NCBI GenBank assembly: GCA_004193285.1
Contig: SECP01000033.1
Coordinates: forward strand, 34,073-98,072
Source: Myxococcales bacterium
GTDB lineage: Bacteria > Myxococcota_A > Polyangia > Polyangiales > Polyangiaceae
Reading direction: 5' to 3'
Length of the DNA stretch: 64,000 nucleotides
The stretch's first letter is position 1, and every line of letters begins with the position of its first letter. The notes under the pieces are model-generated. The model was not told the origin of the DNA and did not search any database. It saw only the letters and a list, made by a program, of their open reading frames with translations. The translations under genes were made by a program, and so were the position numbers. Below, piece by piece: positions 9,023-17,604 of this stretch.

Positions 9023-9898
9023 TTGAAGGCGCGGCACTCTTCGTGGGTCCTCCTCCTCGCGAGCCTGGCCGCGGCCGGCTCCGCTTCGTGCGGGGACGGC
9101 GACGCGCCCGCGCAAGCGGTGGCCGCGGTAGAGTGCGAGGTCGAGCCGACCCAAGCCTTCCACGAACGCATCGAGCCCTTACTCACGGACACGCGCTCGT
9201 CCACGTGCAACCAGTGTCACCTCTCGGGGGTGGACTTGTCCGTCTTCGCGCGAGAGACGCCGTGCAAAACTTGGGCGTGCCTCGTGGAGCAAGATCTGGT
9301 CAATCCGGCCGCGCCGGACTCGAGCAGGATTCTGTCCTGGATCGAGCGAGCGCAGCCCGACAGCGAGCTCATCACGACGGAAGTCATCGCGGCCGAGCGA
9401 GACGCGTTCAAGGCGTGGATAGAAGCCAACGCGCAGTGCCCTAGCGCGTGCGCGGGCGTCACGTGCGGGGAGCTAGACGCGGGTCCGACCTGCCTCAACC
9501 CGGAGCACGAGCCTCCCCAGGCGCCCGAGGGCGACGTGGAGCTCGGCTGCTCGGACAAGGAGCTCGAACAAGCTTTCTACGACGACGTTTACTCTTGGCG
9601 CGGCCGCTGCTTTCCCTGCCACTACGACACGGAGAAGAAGGCGGACCCGACGGCGCCTCGCTGGCTCTCCGTCGTGGGCAACTGCGCGACTGGCTCCGCG
9701 GCGTCCCTCAAGCGCGCCATCGGCCTCGGGCTCATCGACACGGAGGACCCGAGTCAGAGCCTGCTCGTGTTGAAGCCGCTGGACGTAGCGGGCGGCGGCG
9801 TGACTCACGGCGGGGGCTCCAAGTTCACCTTGAGCGACCCCGCGTACGCGAGCTTCCTGCGCTTCGCCACCCACTACAAAGAGTGCGTCGCGCCTTAG
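9023..9898 (+). CDS. Lipoprotein with two c-type haem-binding motifs
   Basis: A 291-residue exported protein: signal peptide with lipobox (LAAAGSASCGDG), then two CxxCH haem-attachment motifs, CNQCH near residue 65 and CFPCH near residue 200, each in a stretch reading like a small cytochrome-c-type domain (FHERIEPLLTDTRSSTCNQC; FYDDVYSWRGRCFPCHYDT). Additional Cys pairs (CKTWAC, CPSACAGVTC) may form disulfides. This suggests a dihaem periplasmic or surface lipoprotein involved in electron transfer or oxygen chemistry, but no distal ligands can be assigned with certainty. Start is TTG at 9023; no good ribosome site is visible. Its TAG stop overlaps the stop of the convergent next gene by two bases. 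Confidence 0.75.
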   Translation: MKARHSSWVLLLASLAAAGSASCGDGDAPAQAVAAVECEVEPTQAFHERIEPLLTDTRSSTCNQCHLSGVDLSVFARETPCKTWACLVEQDLVNPAAPDSSRILSWIERAQPDSELITTEVIAAERDAFKAWIEANAQCPSACAGVTCGELDAGPTCLNPEHEPPQAPEGDVELGCSDKELEQAFYDDVYSWRGRCFPCHYDTEKKADPTAPRWLSVVGNCATGSAASLKRAIGLGLIDTEDPSQSLLVLKPLDVAGGGVTHGGGSKFTLSDPAYASFLRFATHYKECVAP

Positions 9899-10488
9899 GG
9901 CGCGCCGCCAGCGCCGCCGCCGCCCCCGGCGTGAGGCGCGCCGCCTTCGGCGTGGCCGTGGCCGCCGGCACCGCCGGAGCCGGCTTCGCTCTCCTCCAGC
10001 TCCTCACGCGCCGCGAGGCAGATCTCGGCGCAGTGATCGAACTGCCCCGCGCACACCGCCTCGTCGTTCACGTGACCGAGCTCATGGCACTCGTGGAGCG
10101 GGCCGGTCTCGTCATCCACGGCGTGGCACAGCTCGCCGAGGGCAGCGCACAGCGGCTCCTCACCCGTGCTCTCGTCCACGCAGGTCTCCACGCAGCCCGC
10201 AAAGCCGGCGGTACAGGCCTCGCCGTCGCCCTCGTGACCTAGCTCGTGACACTCGTGCGCGGCGCCTTCGCCCGCATCCGCAGCGTGGCACAGCTCGCCG
10301 ATGACTCGGCATTGCGCGTCCCCGCTTGCCGCGGAAGGAGCCCCCGCGGCGCCGCCCGACTCACCACCTTGGCCCGGCGCACCGGCGGCCCCGAGCGGCG
10401 ACTCGTCATCGTCGTCACCGCACGCGGCAAACGAGAGCGCGGAACCAATCATCCACAAACCAAGACACGCGCGACCAAGCGAAATCAT
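9895..10488 (-). CDS. Lipoprotein with two Cys/His-rich repeats
   Basis: A 197-residue lipoprotein: signal and lipobox (SALSFAACGDD), then a Gly/Ala-rich linker, then two tandem units of about 53 residues. Each unit has six Cys with identical spacing, C-x6-C-x12-C-x11-C-x6-C-x3-C, and the conserved core HECHELGH. A C-terminal Gly/His-rich tail (GGHGHAEGGAPHAGG) follows. HELGH resembles half of a metalloprotease zinc motif, but the third ligand and glutamate context of a protease are missing, so I read it as a possible metal-binding or disulfide module of unknown role. Start ATG is at 10486-10488; an upstream in-frame start only adds residues before the signal peptide. Confidence 0.75.
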   Translation of the reverse strand: MISLGRACLGLWMIGSALSFAACGDDDDESPLGAAGAPGQGGESGGAAGAPSAASGDAQCRVIGELCHAADAGEGAAHECHELGHEGDGEACTAGFAGCVETCVDESTGEEPLCAALGELCHAVDDETGPLHECHELGHVNDEAVCAGQFDHCAEICLAAREELEESEAGSGGAGGHGHAEGGAPHAGGGGGAGGAP

Positions 10489-10548
10489 GGGGCGCACCGT
10501 AGCCTTGCCGGCCGCGCTCCGGGCTGCGACAAATGGTCGCACGGGCGG

Positions 10549-11277
10549 TCAGGGCATGCGCGAGGCGGGCGGCAGCTCCGCGCCGGTTTGCACGTAGCGC
10601 ACGACCTCTTCCCAAAGCAGCTTGTCGTTGCTCTCGCAATCGCCGGAGACCTTGCCCATGCTGAAGCCGTGGCAAGATTTGCTGCGCGCGGAGTACGCGG
10701 CGGCGATGGCCGGCTGCGCCTCCAGATGCTGACGCAGCGGCAAGCCCAAGCGACGCCATTCCACCTTGGATTGAACGATGCGGCTCGGCCTATCTTCCGC
10801 AAAATCCCCGTCGTGAATGGTAGCGCAAGCGCCATTCCAACGCAGCACGTCGTAGCCGGCGTTGTTGTCGCCGACTTGGATCTGACCGTCATCCTCGCTG
10901 CGGCGCTTGAGGGCGATTACCTCCTCGCCCCGCTCCATGCGCTCGCCGAGCAGCGACGCGCCGCCCGAGGCGTTCACCGGCTCCGCCCGCGAGAGCATGT
11001 ACAGGCGCTTCCACGGGGTGCCGGGCGCGAACATGTGCAGCGCCACGTCCGGGTAGACGTCGTCGCACAGGCGCTTGACCCAACCCTGCGGCGGCACGCA
11101 CTCGTTTCGGTGCTTCTTGCCTTTCGCGCAGCGACTCGGGATCCGCGGCTTCGTGTCCTTGCCCAAATCCTCTTTGGCGGTCGCTTCTTCCGAGGGAGTG
11201 CTCGGCTCACCCTGGGAAACGGAGGAGCCGCACGCCGAAACGAGGCCGAACAACAGAAAACCGATGAACGTACGCAT
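10549..11277 (-). CDS. Lipoprotein with SH3-like C-terminal region
   Basis: A 242-residue lipoprotein with a clean signal peptide and lipobox (MRTFIGFLLFGLVSACGSS). After a short acidic linker the mature part includes CVPPQGWVKRLCDDVYPDVALHMFAPGTPW and a beta-rich section, EEVIALKRRSEDDG ... GYDVLRWNGACATIHDGD, reminiscent of SH3-type beta barrels. The tail has two Cys around KSCHGFSMGKVSGDC. ATG at 11275-11277 fits the signal sequence; longer in-frame starts do not. It lies 60 bases upstream of the Cys/His-repeat lipoprotein on the same strand. No function is assigned. Confidence 0.7.
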   Translation of the reverse strand: MRTFIGFLLFGLVSACGSSVSQGEPSTPSEEATAKEDLGKDTKPRIPSRCAKGKKHRNECVPPQGWVKRLCDDVYPDVALHMFAPGTPWKRLYMLSRAEPVNASGGASLLGERMERGEEVIALKRRSEDDGQIQVGDNNAGYDVLRWNGACATIHDGDFAEDRPSRIVQSKVEWRRLGLPLRQHLEAQPAIAAAYSARSKSCHGFSMGKVSGDCESNDKLLWEEVVRYVQTGAELPPASRMP

Positions 11278-11417
11278 GGCTCGCAGGGTCTCCGAGTAGC
11301 GCAGCCTTTCTGGGTCGACAAGGCGGGGCGACTCGGTTCGCTGGTCCGATTCGTACACCAGCCCTACCAGCGCGACAGCGCGGACGTGATTTTGGACGCT
11401 CTCTGAAAAACGCTGCT

Positions 11418-12512
11418 ATGAGCAGAAACATGCGTTCGTCAGCCGTGATTCTGACGCTGAGCGTTGCCAGTGCATGTAACCGCACCCCCGAGGCAAGGCC
11501 CGAAGGGGCACCTGCCGAGGTCACCCAGCCCGTCGTCAGCACATTGCGCGCCCCGGCTCCGCCGGCCGCCACGCGCCCGTTCAAGCTGCCGGGGAGTGAG
11601 CGCGTCGTGGCCATCGGCGACGTGCACGGAGACCTGCGAGCGCTCCGAGGCGCGCTCCGGCTCGCGGGCGCCATCGACTCGGAAGACGAATGGATCGGCC
11701 GGGGCCTCACCGTCGTGCAAACCGGCGATCAGCTGGATCGCGGTGACCAAGATCGCGAAGTGCTGGACGTGCTGGAGAAGCTCGAGCCGGCGGCGAAGGC
11801 AAAGGGCGGCGCGCTCGTCGTGCTCAACGGCAATCACGAGCTCATGAACGCGAGCTTCGACTTTCGCTACGTCACCCGCAAGAGCTTCGCGAGCTTCGAC
11901 GAGTTCTCCGCGCGGGCCACTGGCGCCGCGGAGCGAGCGGCGCAGAACGAGCGGGGCCGAGCCGCCGCCTTCGCGCCGGGCGCTCCGTACGCGCTCAAGC
12001 TGGCTCAGCGGCTCACGGTGGCGCTCGTGGGTGACAGCTTGTTTGCGCACGCGGGCGTGCTGCCCGCTCACTTCGACTACGGCTTGGATCGAATCAACGC
12101 GGAGGCCCAAAGCTTCTTGTCTGGTCAGCGCCCCACGCTCTCCAAGGCGTTGGCCTCGGAAGATTCACCGGTGTGGACGCGCTTCTACGGGGGAGACATG
12201 GACGCGGCCGGCTGCGAGGTCCTGACGCGCGTCCTCAAGGACACCGGCGCCAAACGCCTGGTCGTCGGTCACACCGTCCAAAGCCGCGGCATCAACGGAG
12301 CCTGCCAAGATCGCCTTTTTCGCATCGACGTGGGCCTTTCCGCCTACTACGGCGACCACCCCGCGCAGGTTCTGGAGATAGGCCCGGCTGGCACGCGCGT
12401 GCTCACGGCGGGGGTCGCATCTCCGTCAACGTCCCCTCCGTCAACCTCGCCGAATGGCGGGGCTGGCAAGAAGAGCCAAGCGCCGGACTCGGCATTACAC
12501 TCCTCACCATGA
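11418..12512 (+). CDS. Lipoprotein PPP-type (Shewanella-like) phosphatase
   Basis: A 364-residue metallophosphoesterase preceded by a lipobox signal (ILTLSVASACNRTP). All signature blocks of the PPP-type calcineurin fold are present: VVAIGDVHGDLRAL (metal Asp/His), QTGDQLDRGDQD (bridging Asp and Arg), VLNGNHELMNAS, HAGVLPAHFD, and VVGHTVQSRGING. The combination GDxHG, GDxxDRG, GNHE and HAGV defines the Ser/Thr/Tyr phosphatase branch, and the spacing resembles bacterial 'Shewanella-like' phosphatases, which are mostly tyrosine-specific. Being exported, it probably acts outside the cytoplasm. Its stop (TGA 12510-12512) overlaps the start of the pirin gene (ATG 12509) in an ATGA, implying translational coupling. 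Confidence 0.85.
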   Translation: MSRNMRSSAVILTLSVASACNRTPEARPEGAPAEVTQPVVSTLRAPAPPAATRPFKLPGSERVVAIGDVHGDLRALRGALRLAGAIDSEDEWIGRGLTVVQTGDQLDRGDQDREVLDVLEKLEPAAKAKGGALVVLNGNHELMNASFDFRYVTRKSFASFDEFSARATGAAERAAQNERGRAAAFAPGAPYALKLAQRLTVALVGDSLFAHAGVLPAHFDYGLDRINAEAQSFLSGQRPTLSKALASEDSPVWTRFYGGDMDAAGCEVLTRVLKDTGAKRLVVGHTVQSRGINGACQDRLFRIDVGLSAYYGDHPAQVLEIGPAGTRVLTAGVASPSTSPPSTSPNGGAGKKSQAPDSALHSSP

Positions 12513-13525
12513 GCGCCGTTCTCGAGACCGCCCCCCTCGGCTTTCCCTGGCCGACCATCGACCCGTTCCTCTTTTGCGTGCACCACGACGACGCCTACCC
12601 GGCCGGCAACGAACAGTTCGGCCCCCTGGGATCGCTCGCCGGCCGCAACCTGGGCAACGACTTCGTCGTGAAGGACGGTTTTCGGATGTACCACGGGGAG
12701 GTGGTGCCCGGGTTTCCCCAGCACCCCCACCGGGGCTTCGAGACCGTCACCCTCGCTCGGCGCGGCTACATCGACCATTCGGACTCCCTGGGTGCGGCCG
12801 CACGCTTCGGCCGAGGCGACGCGCAGTGGCTCACCACCGGCGGCGGTATCGTGCACTCGGAGATGTTCCCGCTTCTTTCGCGGGAGGAGCCGAACCCCGT
12901 CGAGCTCTTTCAGATCTGGCTCAACTTGCCCGGTGAGGACAAGCTCGCTCAGCCGCACTTCGCCATGCTCTGGGAGCATGAAATCCCGCGCCATGTCGTC
13001 GAGGACTCCGCCGGTAAAAAGGTCAAGCTGACCACGGTGGCAGGAGCTTTCGCCGGCAAAGCGCCGCCCCCGCCTCCGCCCAAGTCCTGGGCCGCGCGGC
13101 CCGACACGGACGTCGCGATCTGGACGCTGGAGCTCGAGGCCGGGGCCACGTTCACCATCCCGCGCGCGCAGCATCCGGAAGCTCTCCGCACGCTCTATTT
13201 CTTCGTCGGCAAGACCTTGCAAATCGACGACCGCAGCCTGGACTCGCACTCGGTCGCGGTCGTCCGCTCGGACGTGGACCTGGTGCTTCGAGCCGGCTCG
13301 GAGGCGTGCGAGGTGCTCATGCTGCAAGGCCGCCCGATCGGAGAGCCGGTCGCTCAGCACGGTCCTTTCGTCATGAACAGTCGCGCCGAGCTGCAGAAGG
13401 CGTTCGAAGACTACCAGCGCACGCGCTTCGGCGGCTGGCCCTGGCCGGCGGACGACCCGGTGCATGCGCGCGATGCCGGCCGCTTCGCTCGTCACATCGA
13501 CGGCCGCGTCGAAAAAGTGGAGTAG
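12509..13525 (+). CDS. Pirin family protein
   Basis: A 338-residue cupin protein of the pirin family. The first cupin has the metal site: HPHRGFETVT (H72, H74) and GGGIVHSEM (H116, E118), matching the His-His-His-Glu iron site of human pirin. The Pro-rich loop near residue 180 and the C-terminal cupin (EVLMLQGRPIGEPVAQHGPFVMNS) complete the typical two-domain fold. Pirins act as quercetin dioxygenases or redox-sensing regulators; the substrate is not evident here. The ATG at 12509 is confirmed by the ATGA overlap with the phosphatase stop and by the family start. Co-translation with an exported phosphatase is unusual and may only reflect shared expression. Confidence 0.88.
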   Translation: MSAVLETAPLGFPWPTIDPFLFCVHHDDAYPAGNEQFGPLGSLAGRNLGNDFVVKDGFRMYHGEVVPGFPQHPHRGFETVTLARRGYIDHSDSLGAAARFGRGDAQWLTTGGGIVHSEMFPLLSREEPNPVELFQIWLNLPGEDKLAQPHFAMLWEHEIPRHVVEDSAGKKVKLTTVAGAFAGKAPPPPPPKSWAARPDTDVAIWTLELEAGATFTIPRAQHPEALRTLYFFVGKTLQIDDRSLDSHSVAVVRSDVDLVLRAGSEACEVLMLQGRPIGEPVAQHGPFVMNSRAELQKAFEDYQRTRFGGWPWPADDPVHARDAGRFARHIDGRVEKVE

Positions 13526-13558
13526 CCGTCACTGCCAGCCTCCGCTCCCCCTCGCCTC

Positions 13559-14017
13559 GTGCTCCTTGGTCGCGCCTCCTTCGCGGTGGTGTTCTTCGGG
13601 TTGGAGCTCGCCGGTATTGCGTGGGGGCAGCGCGCGCCGGATCACGCGCTCGGCTTTCAGATGTTCAACGAGTCCTCGCGGCTCAGCATTCACCTATTAC
13701 GCGAGGTAAAAAAGAAGGGCAAGGTCGTGCGCGTCGCGCTCCCGAACGGCACCTGGCGGGCGCCGGACGCCTCGGGAAAGCTGCGCACGTACGCCTGGGC
13801 CGACCGCGTCAAAGCATCGCCGCTGTACGTGCTCGGTGAGAGCAGGCACGCGGCCTATGGCCTCGACGCACAGCTCTTTCGTCTGCAAGCAGCGCTGGAC
13901 GACTTCGTTCGCCACATTCCGGAGGACACGACGACGCGAGCGCTGATCGCCGAGGTCGAGACGATCAAGAACGGCAGACCGGGCCCCACCGTGACTCTGC
14001 GAGCTGAAAAGCCGTGA
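13559..14017 (+). CDS. Small protein partner of the HTTM gene
   Basis: A 152-residue protein starting with GTG at 13559. The first 40 residues include a single hydrophobic segment (ASFAVVFFGLELAGIAWG), so it is probably membrane-anchored. The C-terminal part has AYGLDAQLFRLQAALDDFVRHIPEDTT, a helix common in small proteins that sit beside HTTM/vitamin-K-carboxylase-like genes. The TGA stop overlaps the GTG start of the HTTM gene (GTGA at 14014-14017), so the two are surely co-translated and probably form one complex. The exact role is unknown. Confidence 0.7.
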   Translation: MLLGRASFAVVFFGLELAGIAWGQRAPDHALGFQMFNESSRLSIHLLREVKKKGKVVRVALPNGTWRAPDASGKLRTYAWADRVKASPLYVLGESRHAAYGLDAQLFRLQAALDDFVRHIPEDTTTRALIAEVETIKNGRPGPTVTLRAEKP

Positions 14018-15075
14018 AATCCGGATTTTTGGCGGAGGAGCGCGAGACCTACGTGCTCGGAGCTCTGCGCGTTGGCTTCGCGCTGCTGTTGCTCGGCCAA
14101 ACCGCGAAGCGCGCTCTGGAGCTAACGCGCGCCGGGTACTTCGGGGACGTGTTTCACGTGCCGCTTTTGCCGGAGAGCCTCGTGCCGAGCGCCACCACGT
14201 ACGGCGTGCTGCTCGGTTTTGCGATGCTGGGCTGCGTGCTCTCCGCGCTCGGCGTGCTCGCGCGACCGGCGCTACTCGGCGCCGCCGCAATCGGGCTTTA
14301 TTGCTTCTTCTGCGACCGGGTGCAGTACCACAACAACCGCTACCAGCTCCTCCTCCTCTCTGCGCTGGTGGCGATGACGCCCTGCGATCGGTCATTTCTG
14401 GTGGGGCGCGCTGCGCGCGTAGGCCCCGGCCCGCGCTGGGCACTGCGACTCGTGGCCGCGCAAGTGTCGCTCGTGTACCTCGCCTCCGGTCTGGGCAAGC
14501 TCCTCGACCCGGACTGGCGGGGCGGCACGGTCCTGCTGCTGCGCTTCGCGATGGGGCGAGAGCGCGTGGCCGCCTTCGCGCCGGCGGCGGTCGTGGAGCT
14601 CCTGAGCGCGCCCTGGTTTGCCACCGCCGCTTCAGCGGCGGCTATTTCGACCGAGCTATTTCTAGCGCTCGGCCTCTGGTTCCCACGCACGCGCGTGGTC
14701 GCGTTGTGGCTCGGCGTGATGTTTCACTTCTTCATCGAGGTCGGCGCGCGTGTCGAGCTCTTCAGCGCCACGATGCTGGTCGGGTACGTGGCTTTCGTCC
14801 GGCCGGAGGTGCGCGAGCGCACGTTGGGTTGGGACACCGCGCGTCCGCTCGGGCGGCGCCTTTTCCAGCTCTTTTCACGGCTGGATGTCTTGGCCCGATT
14901 CGACCACGGCGCCTGCGCAGGCGCGCTACTCGTGGCTCGCGACCGGGATGGCCATGAGCACCGGGGTCTCGCCGCCTGGCGAGAGCTCGCGCGGGCCATG
15001 CCTCCACTGTTTCCGCTCTGGCTGCCGCTGGCGCTGCTCACCGCGCGGCGGAGAACGAGCGCGCCGCAGCCCTAG
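14014..15075 (+). CDS. HTTM / vitamin K-dependent gamma-carboxylase-like membrane protein
   Basis: A 353-residue polytopic membrane protein. Hydrophobic segments include LGALRVGFALLLLGQTA, TTYGVLLGFAMLGCVLSA and AAAIGLYCFF; the block YHNNRYQLLLLSALVAMTPCDR and LVYLASGLGKLLDPDWRGG belong to the HTTM domain shared with the vitamin K-dependent gamma-glutamyl carboxylase. Bacterial HTTM proteins are mostly uncharacterised and some appear linked to thiol/quinone chemistry. The start is GTG 14014 in an overlap with the small partner gene. The stop TAG (15073-15075) shares bases with the stop of the convergent kinase gene. Confidence 0.8.
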   Translation: MKSGFLAEERETYVLGALRVGFALLLLGQTAKRALELTRAGYFGDVFHVPLLPESLVPSATTYGVLLGFAMLGCVLSALGVLARPALLGAAAIGLYCFFCDRVQYHNNRYQLLLLSALVAMTPCDRSFLVGRAARVGPGPRWALRLVAAQVSLVYLASGLGKLLDPDWRGGTVLLLRFAMGRERVAAFAPAAVVELLSAPWFATAASAAAISTELFLALGLWFPRTRVVALWLGVMFHFFIEVGARVELFSATMLVGYVAFVRPEVRERTLGWDTARPLGRRLFQLFSRLDVLARFDHGACAGALLVARDRDGHEHRGLAAWRELARAMPPLFPLWLPLALLTARRRTSAPQP

Positions 15076-16451
15076 TTGCGCTCGGACAACGGATCGACCG
15101 AATCGCTGCCGGGCTTCGTCGGCGCGGGCCTCGGCTTCGTGCCGACTGGCTTGGAGGCCGCAGGCTTGATGGTCGGGGGCGCAGCGGCGGGCAAGACGAC
15201 AGGAGGAGCTGCGGAGGGGAAGGCCTCCGCGGTGGGCGGCGGAGGCGTGAGCGCGGCGCTGACGGGAGCTTCGGGCGAAGTACTGGTAGGCAGCGGGAGT
15301 GCCGGCGGCTTGGCCGCGGCTGCGGAAGGCGCCTCGGCAGGCTTGGAGCCAGAGCTGCCGAGCGCGTTCCAACCCAGCGCCGCAATGGCCGCGACGACGG
15401 CCGCGCCGCCGAGCCCAAGCCAAACCGCGCGGCTCTTTCGAGCCGCTTGCGTCGTGCCCCACGCTTGCGCGGAGCCGGTGCTGGCCCCGGCGGTGGGCAG
15501 GGGAAAATTGGACGACACGAGCTCCGTGGACGACATGCCGCTGGAGCTCAGCACGCGCGAGATGCGCTCGGCGCTGCGGGGCCCGGCGTCGGGCGCGAAC
15601 GGCGCCAGATCCGCGGCGAGCTCCGCCACGTTGGCGTAGCGCTGCTTGCGATCTTTGCGCAAACAGCGCTGAATCGACTGAGAAAGCGCCTCCGGCACCT
15701 CCGCCCGAAGGCTGCGGAGTGGCGGCGGCTCCGTGTGCAAGATGAGCGTGCAAAGCTGAGGCATGGTGTCCGCCTCGAATGGCACGCGACCGCTGAGCAG
15801 CTCGTAAAGCACGGTGCCGATGGCCCAGATGTCCGTGCGAGGGTCGACGTCCCTTGCGCTCGCCAGCTGCTCGGGCGACATGTACAGGGGCGAGCCCATG
15901 ATCGCCTGCGTGCGCGTCATGCCCATGTCCGAACCGGAGCCGCTGGGGCTCGTGACTTTGGAGATGCCGAAGTCCAACACCTTGACGCACGGGGTGCCGT
16001 CCGCCCGCGCCGTCACGAACAGGTTCGCGGGCTTGAGGTCACGATGCACGATGCCGATCGCGTGCGCTTCCGCCAGCGCTTCGCAGGCTTGCAGGACGTA
16101 CTGGACGGCCGTAGCCACTGGCAGCGCGCCGCGGTCCCGCAAGAGGTTGGAAAGATCCTGACCACGGAGCAGCTCCATGACCATGTACGGGGCGCCGCTC
16201 TCGAGCGCGCCCACGTCGATCACTCGCGCGACATGCTCACTCTTGATCTTGACCGCGGCGCGCGCTTCGCGACCGAAGCGGGCGACTGCTTCCGCGTTAC
16301 CGAGCGCCTCCGGGAGCAGGAACTTGATCGCGACGCGCTCGTCCAAATGGACGTGCATCGCCGAGACCACCATGCCCATACCGCCGACGCCGAGCACGCG
16401 CTCGATCCGGAATTTCCCCGCGAGGACGTCGCCTTCTCTCGGTTGGTTCAT
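15072..16451 (-). CDS. Ser/Thr protein kinase with C-terminal membrane anchor
   Basis: A 459-residue eukaryotic-like kinase. Motifs: glycine loop GVGGMGMVV, VAIKFL catalytic Lys, HRDLKPANL catalytic loop, DFGISK metal loop, GSPLYMSPEQ activation-segment end, DIWAIG. The kinase domain spans residues about 10-275; after a linker a single transmembrane segment (AVWLGLGGAAVVAAIAALGW) leads to a Pro/Ala/Ser-rich extracytoplasmic tail with no sensor fold such as PASTA. The ATG at 16449-16451 is chosen over a TTG five codons upstream because it is the first standard start. It is divergent from the TPR/PEGA-like gene, a common pairing in myxobacteria, which suggests one regulatory unit but does not prove a partner. 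Confidence 0.92.
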   Translation of the reverse strand: MNQPREGDVLAGKFRIERVLGVGGMGMVVSAMHVHLDERVAIKFLLPEALGNAEAVARFGREARAAVKIKSEHVARVIDVGALESGAPYMVMELLRGQDLSNLLRDRGALPVATAVQYVLQACEALAEAHAIGIVHRDLKPANLFVTARADGTPCVKVLDFGISKVTSPSGSGSDMGMTRTQAIMGSPLYMSPEQLASARDVDPRTDIWAIGTVLYELLSGRVPFEADTMPQLCTLILHTEPPPLRSLRAEVPEALSQSIQRCLRKDRKQRYANVAELAADLAPFAPDAGPRSAERISRVLSSSGMSSTELVSSNFPLPTAGASTGSAQAWGTTQAARKSRAVWLGLGGAAVVAAIAALGWNALGSSGSKPAEAPSAAAAKPPALPLPTSTSPEAPVSAALTPPPPTAEAFPSAAPPVVLPAAAPPTIKPAASKPVGTKPRPAPTKPGSDSVDPLSERN

Positions 16452-16605
16452 GTCGTCAGCTTGCAACTAGCGGAGGCTCGAGCAGCGGCTGGGATCCGCA
16501 GGAGAGGCCGGATTGTATGCCGAGAAGCGCGCCCACACCAGCCGCGCTCCGCGCCTCGGGCCGGGGACGCTTGTACGCCGTCGAAAGCTGCGATATCCCG
16601 GAGTC

Positions 16606-17604
16606 GTGAGGCGGGTAACTTTCCTTCTAGGCGTTGCTGTATTTTCTCTTTCCCTGCAGGGCTCGGCGCAAACCAAGTCCGGAGGAAATCGCGCGGCCGC
16701 GGAGGCGCTGTTCAACCAAGGCCGCAGCTTGATGACCGCGGGCAAGTTCGCGGAGGCCTGCCCCAAGTTCGAAGCGAGCCAAGAGCTCGATCCCGGGCTC
16801 GGCACGATGCTCAACCTCGCCGAGTGCTACGAGAAGACGGGTCGCACCGCGAGCGCTTGGGCCGAATACCGAGAAGCGATTCCTCTCGCCCGCGCCGCGG
16901 GGTCCAAGGCTCGGCAAGACTTGGCGGTCGAGCGCGCGCAAGCGTTGGAAGAGCGGCTGAGCACACTGACCATCCGCGCCATGAGCGAACAATCCGCGGA
17001 CGCGCAGCTGGAGGTCCGTCGGGATGGCGTGGCCGTGCGCTCCGCAGAGCTCGGTGCGCCCATCCCCGTGGATCCGGGCGAGCACCTCATCGAGGCCCAA
17101 GCGCCCGGTCACGAGCCGTGGTCCTCCAAGGTGCAAGTCGGGCCCAACGCCTCCAAGGTCTCGGTGGAGATACCTCGGCTGAAGCCGACGGGCGAAGCCG
17201 CTCCGGCCACTCAAGCGCCGATCGTGACGACGACGGCCACCACCAGCGCGCCGCCTTCAGATCAACCCGCTTCGGACGGTAGCGCTCAGCGCGTCACCGG
17301 TTTGGTGCTCGGTGGCGCCGGCATCGTCGGCGTCGGCCTCGGCACGTTTTTCGGGCTCCGCGCGTCCAGCAAGTGGTCGGACGCAAAAGCAAAGTGCACG
17401 GATTACCCTTACGGCTGCGGCACGGAGGGCACGGATTTGCGCTCGAGCGCGCGCTCGGCCGGCAACGTTTCGACGATCGCTTTCGTGGCCGGCGGCGCGC
17501 TCATCGCCACCGGCGTCGTGTTGTACCTCACCGCTCCTTCGAAGAAGGAGAGCGTCGCCCTCAGCGTCGGCCCGCAATCCCTGTTCGTCCAGGGGAGCTT
17601 CTGA
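16606..17604 (+). CDS. Exported TPR-containing, PEGA-like protein
   Basis: A 332-residue protein with a signal peptide (VVRRVTFLLGVAVFSLSLQGSAQ). It has one or two tetratricopeptide-like repeats (EALFNQGRSLMTAGKFAEACPKF, TMLNLAECYEKTGRTASAWAEY), a beta-rich PEGA-type module (LEVRRDGVAVRSAELGAPIPVDPGEH), a Thr/Pro linker and, at the C-terminus, two predicted membrane segments (VLGGAGIVGVGLGTFFG; IAFVAGGALIATGVVLYL). Start is uncertain: GTG 16606 fits the signal sequence, while TTG 16513 in the same frame is 31 codons longer. The stop and the next gene's start overlap (TGATG, 17602-17606), and the kinase is divergent, so this looks like an envelope-associated complex gene. Confidence 0.75.
   Translation: MRRVTFLLGVAVFSLSLQGSAQTKSGGNRAAAEALFNQGRSLMTAGKFAEACPKFEASQELDPGLGTMLNLAECYEKTGRTASAWAEYREAIPLARAAGSKARQDLAVERAQALEERLSTLTIRAMSEQSADAQLEVRRDGVAVRSAELGAPIPVDPGEHLIEAQAPGHEPWSSKVQVGPNASKVSVEIPRLKPTGEAAPATQAPIVTTTATTSAPPSDQPASDGSAQRVTGLVLGGAGIVGVGLGTFFGLRASSKWSDAKAKCTDYPYGCGTEGTDLRSSARSAGNVSTIAFVAGGALIATGVVLYLTAPSKKESVALSVGPQSLFVQGSF

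Noticed and set aside
9895..10488. HECHELGH as a zinc metalloprotease site
   Set aside because: The motif lies in short Cys-rich repeats and lacks the third ligand and the fold of a metzincin or thermolysin-like enzyme.
15447..17282. 611-residue plus-strand open frame
   Set aside because: It runs antisense over the Ser/Thr kinase and out of frame through the TPR protein, so it is a shadow.
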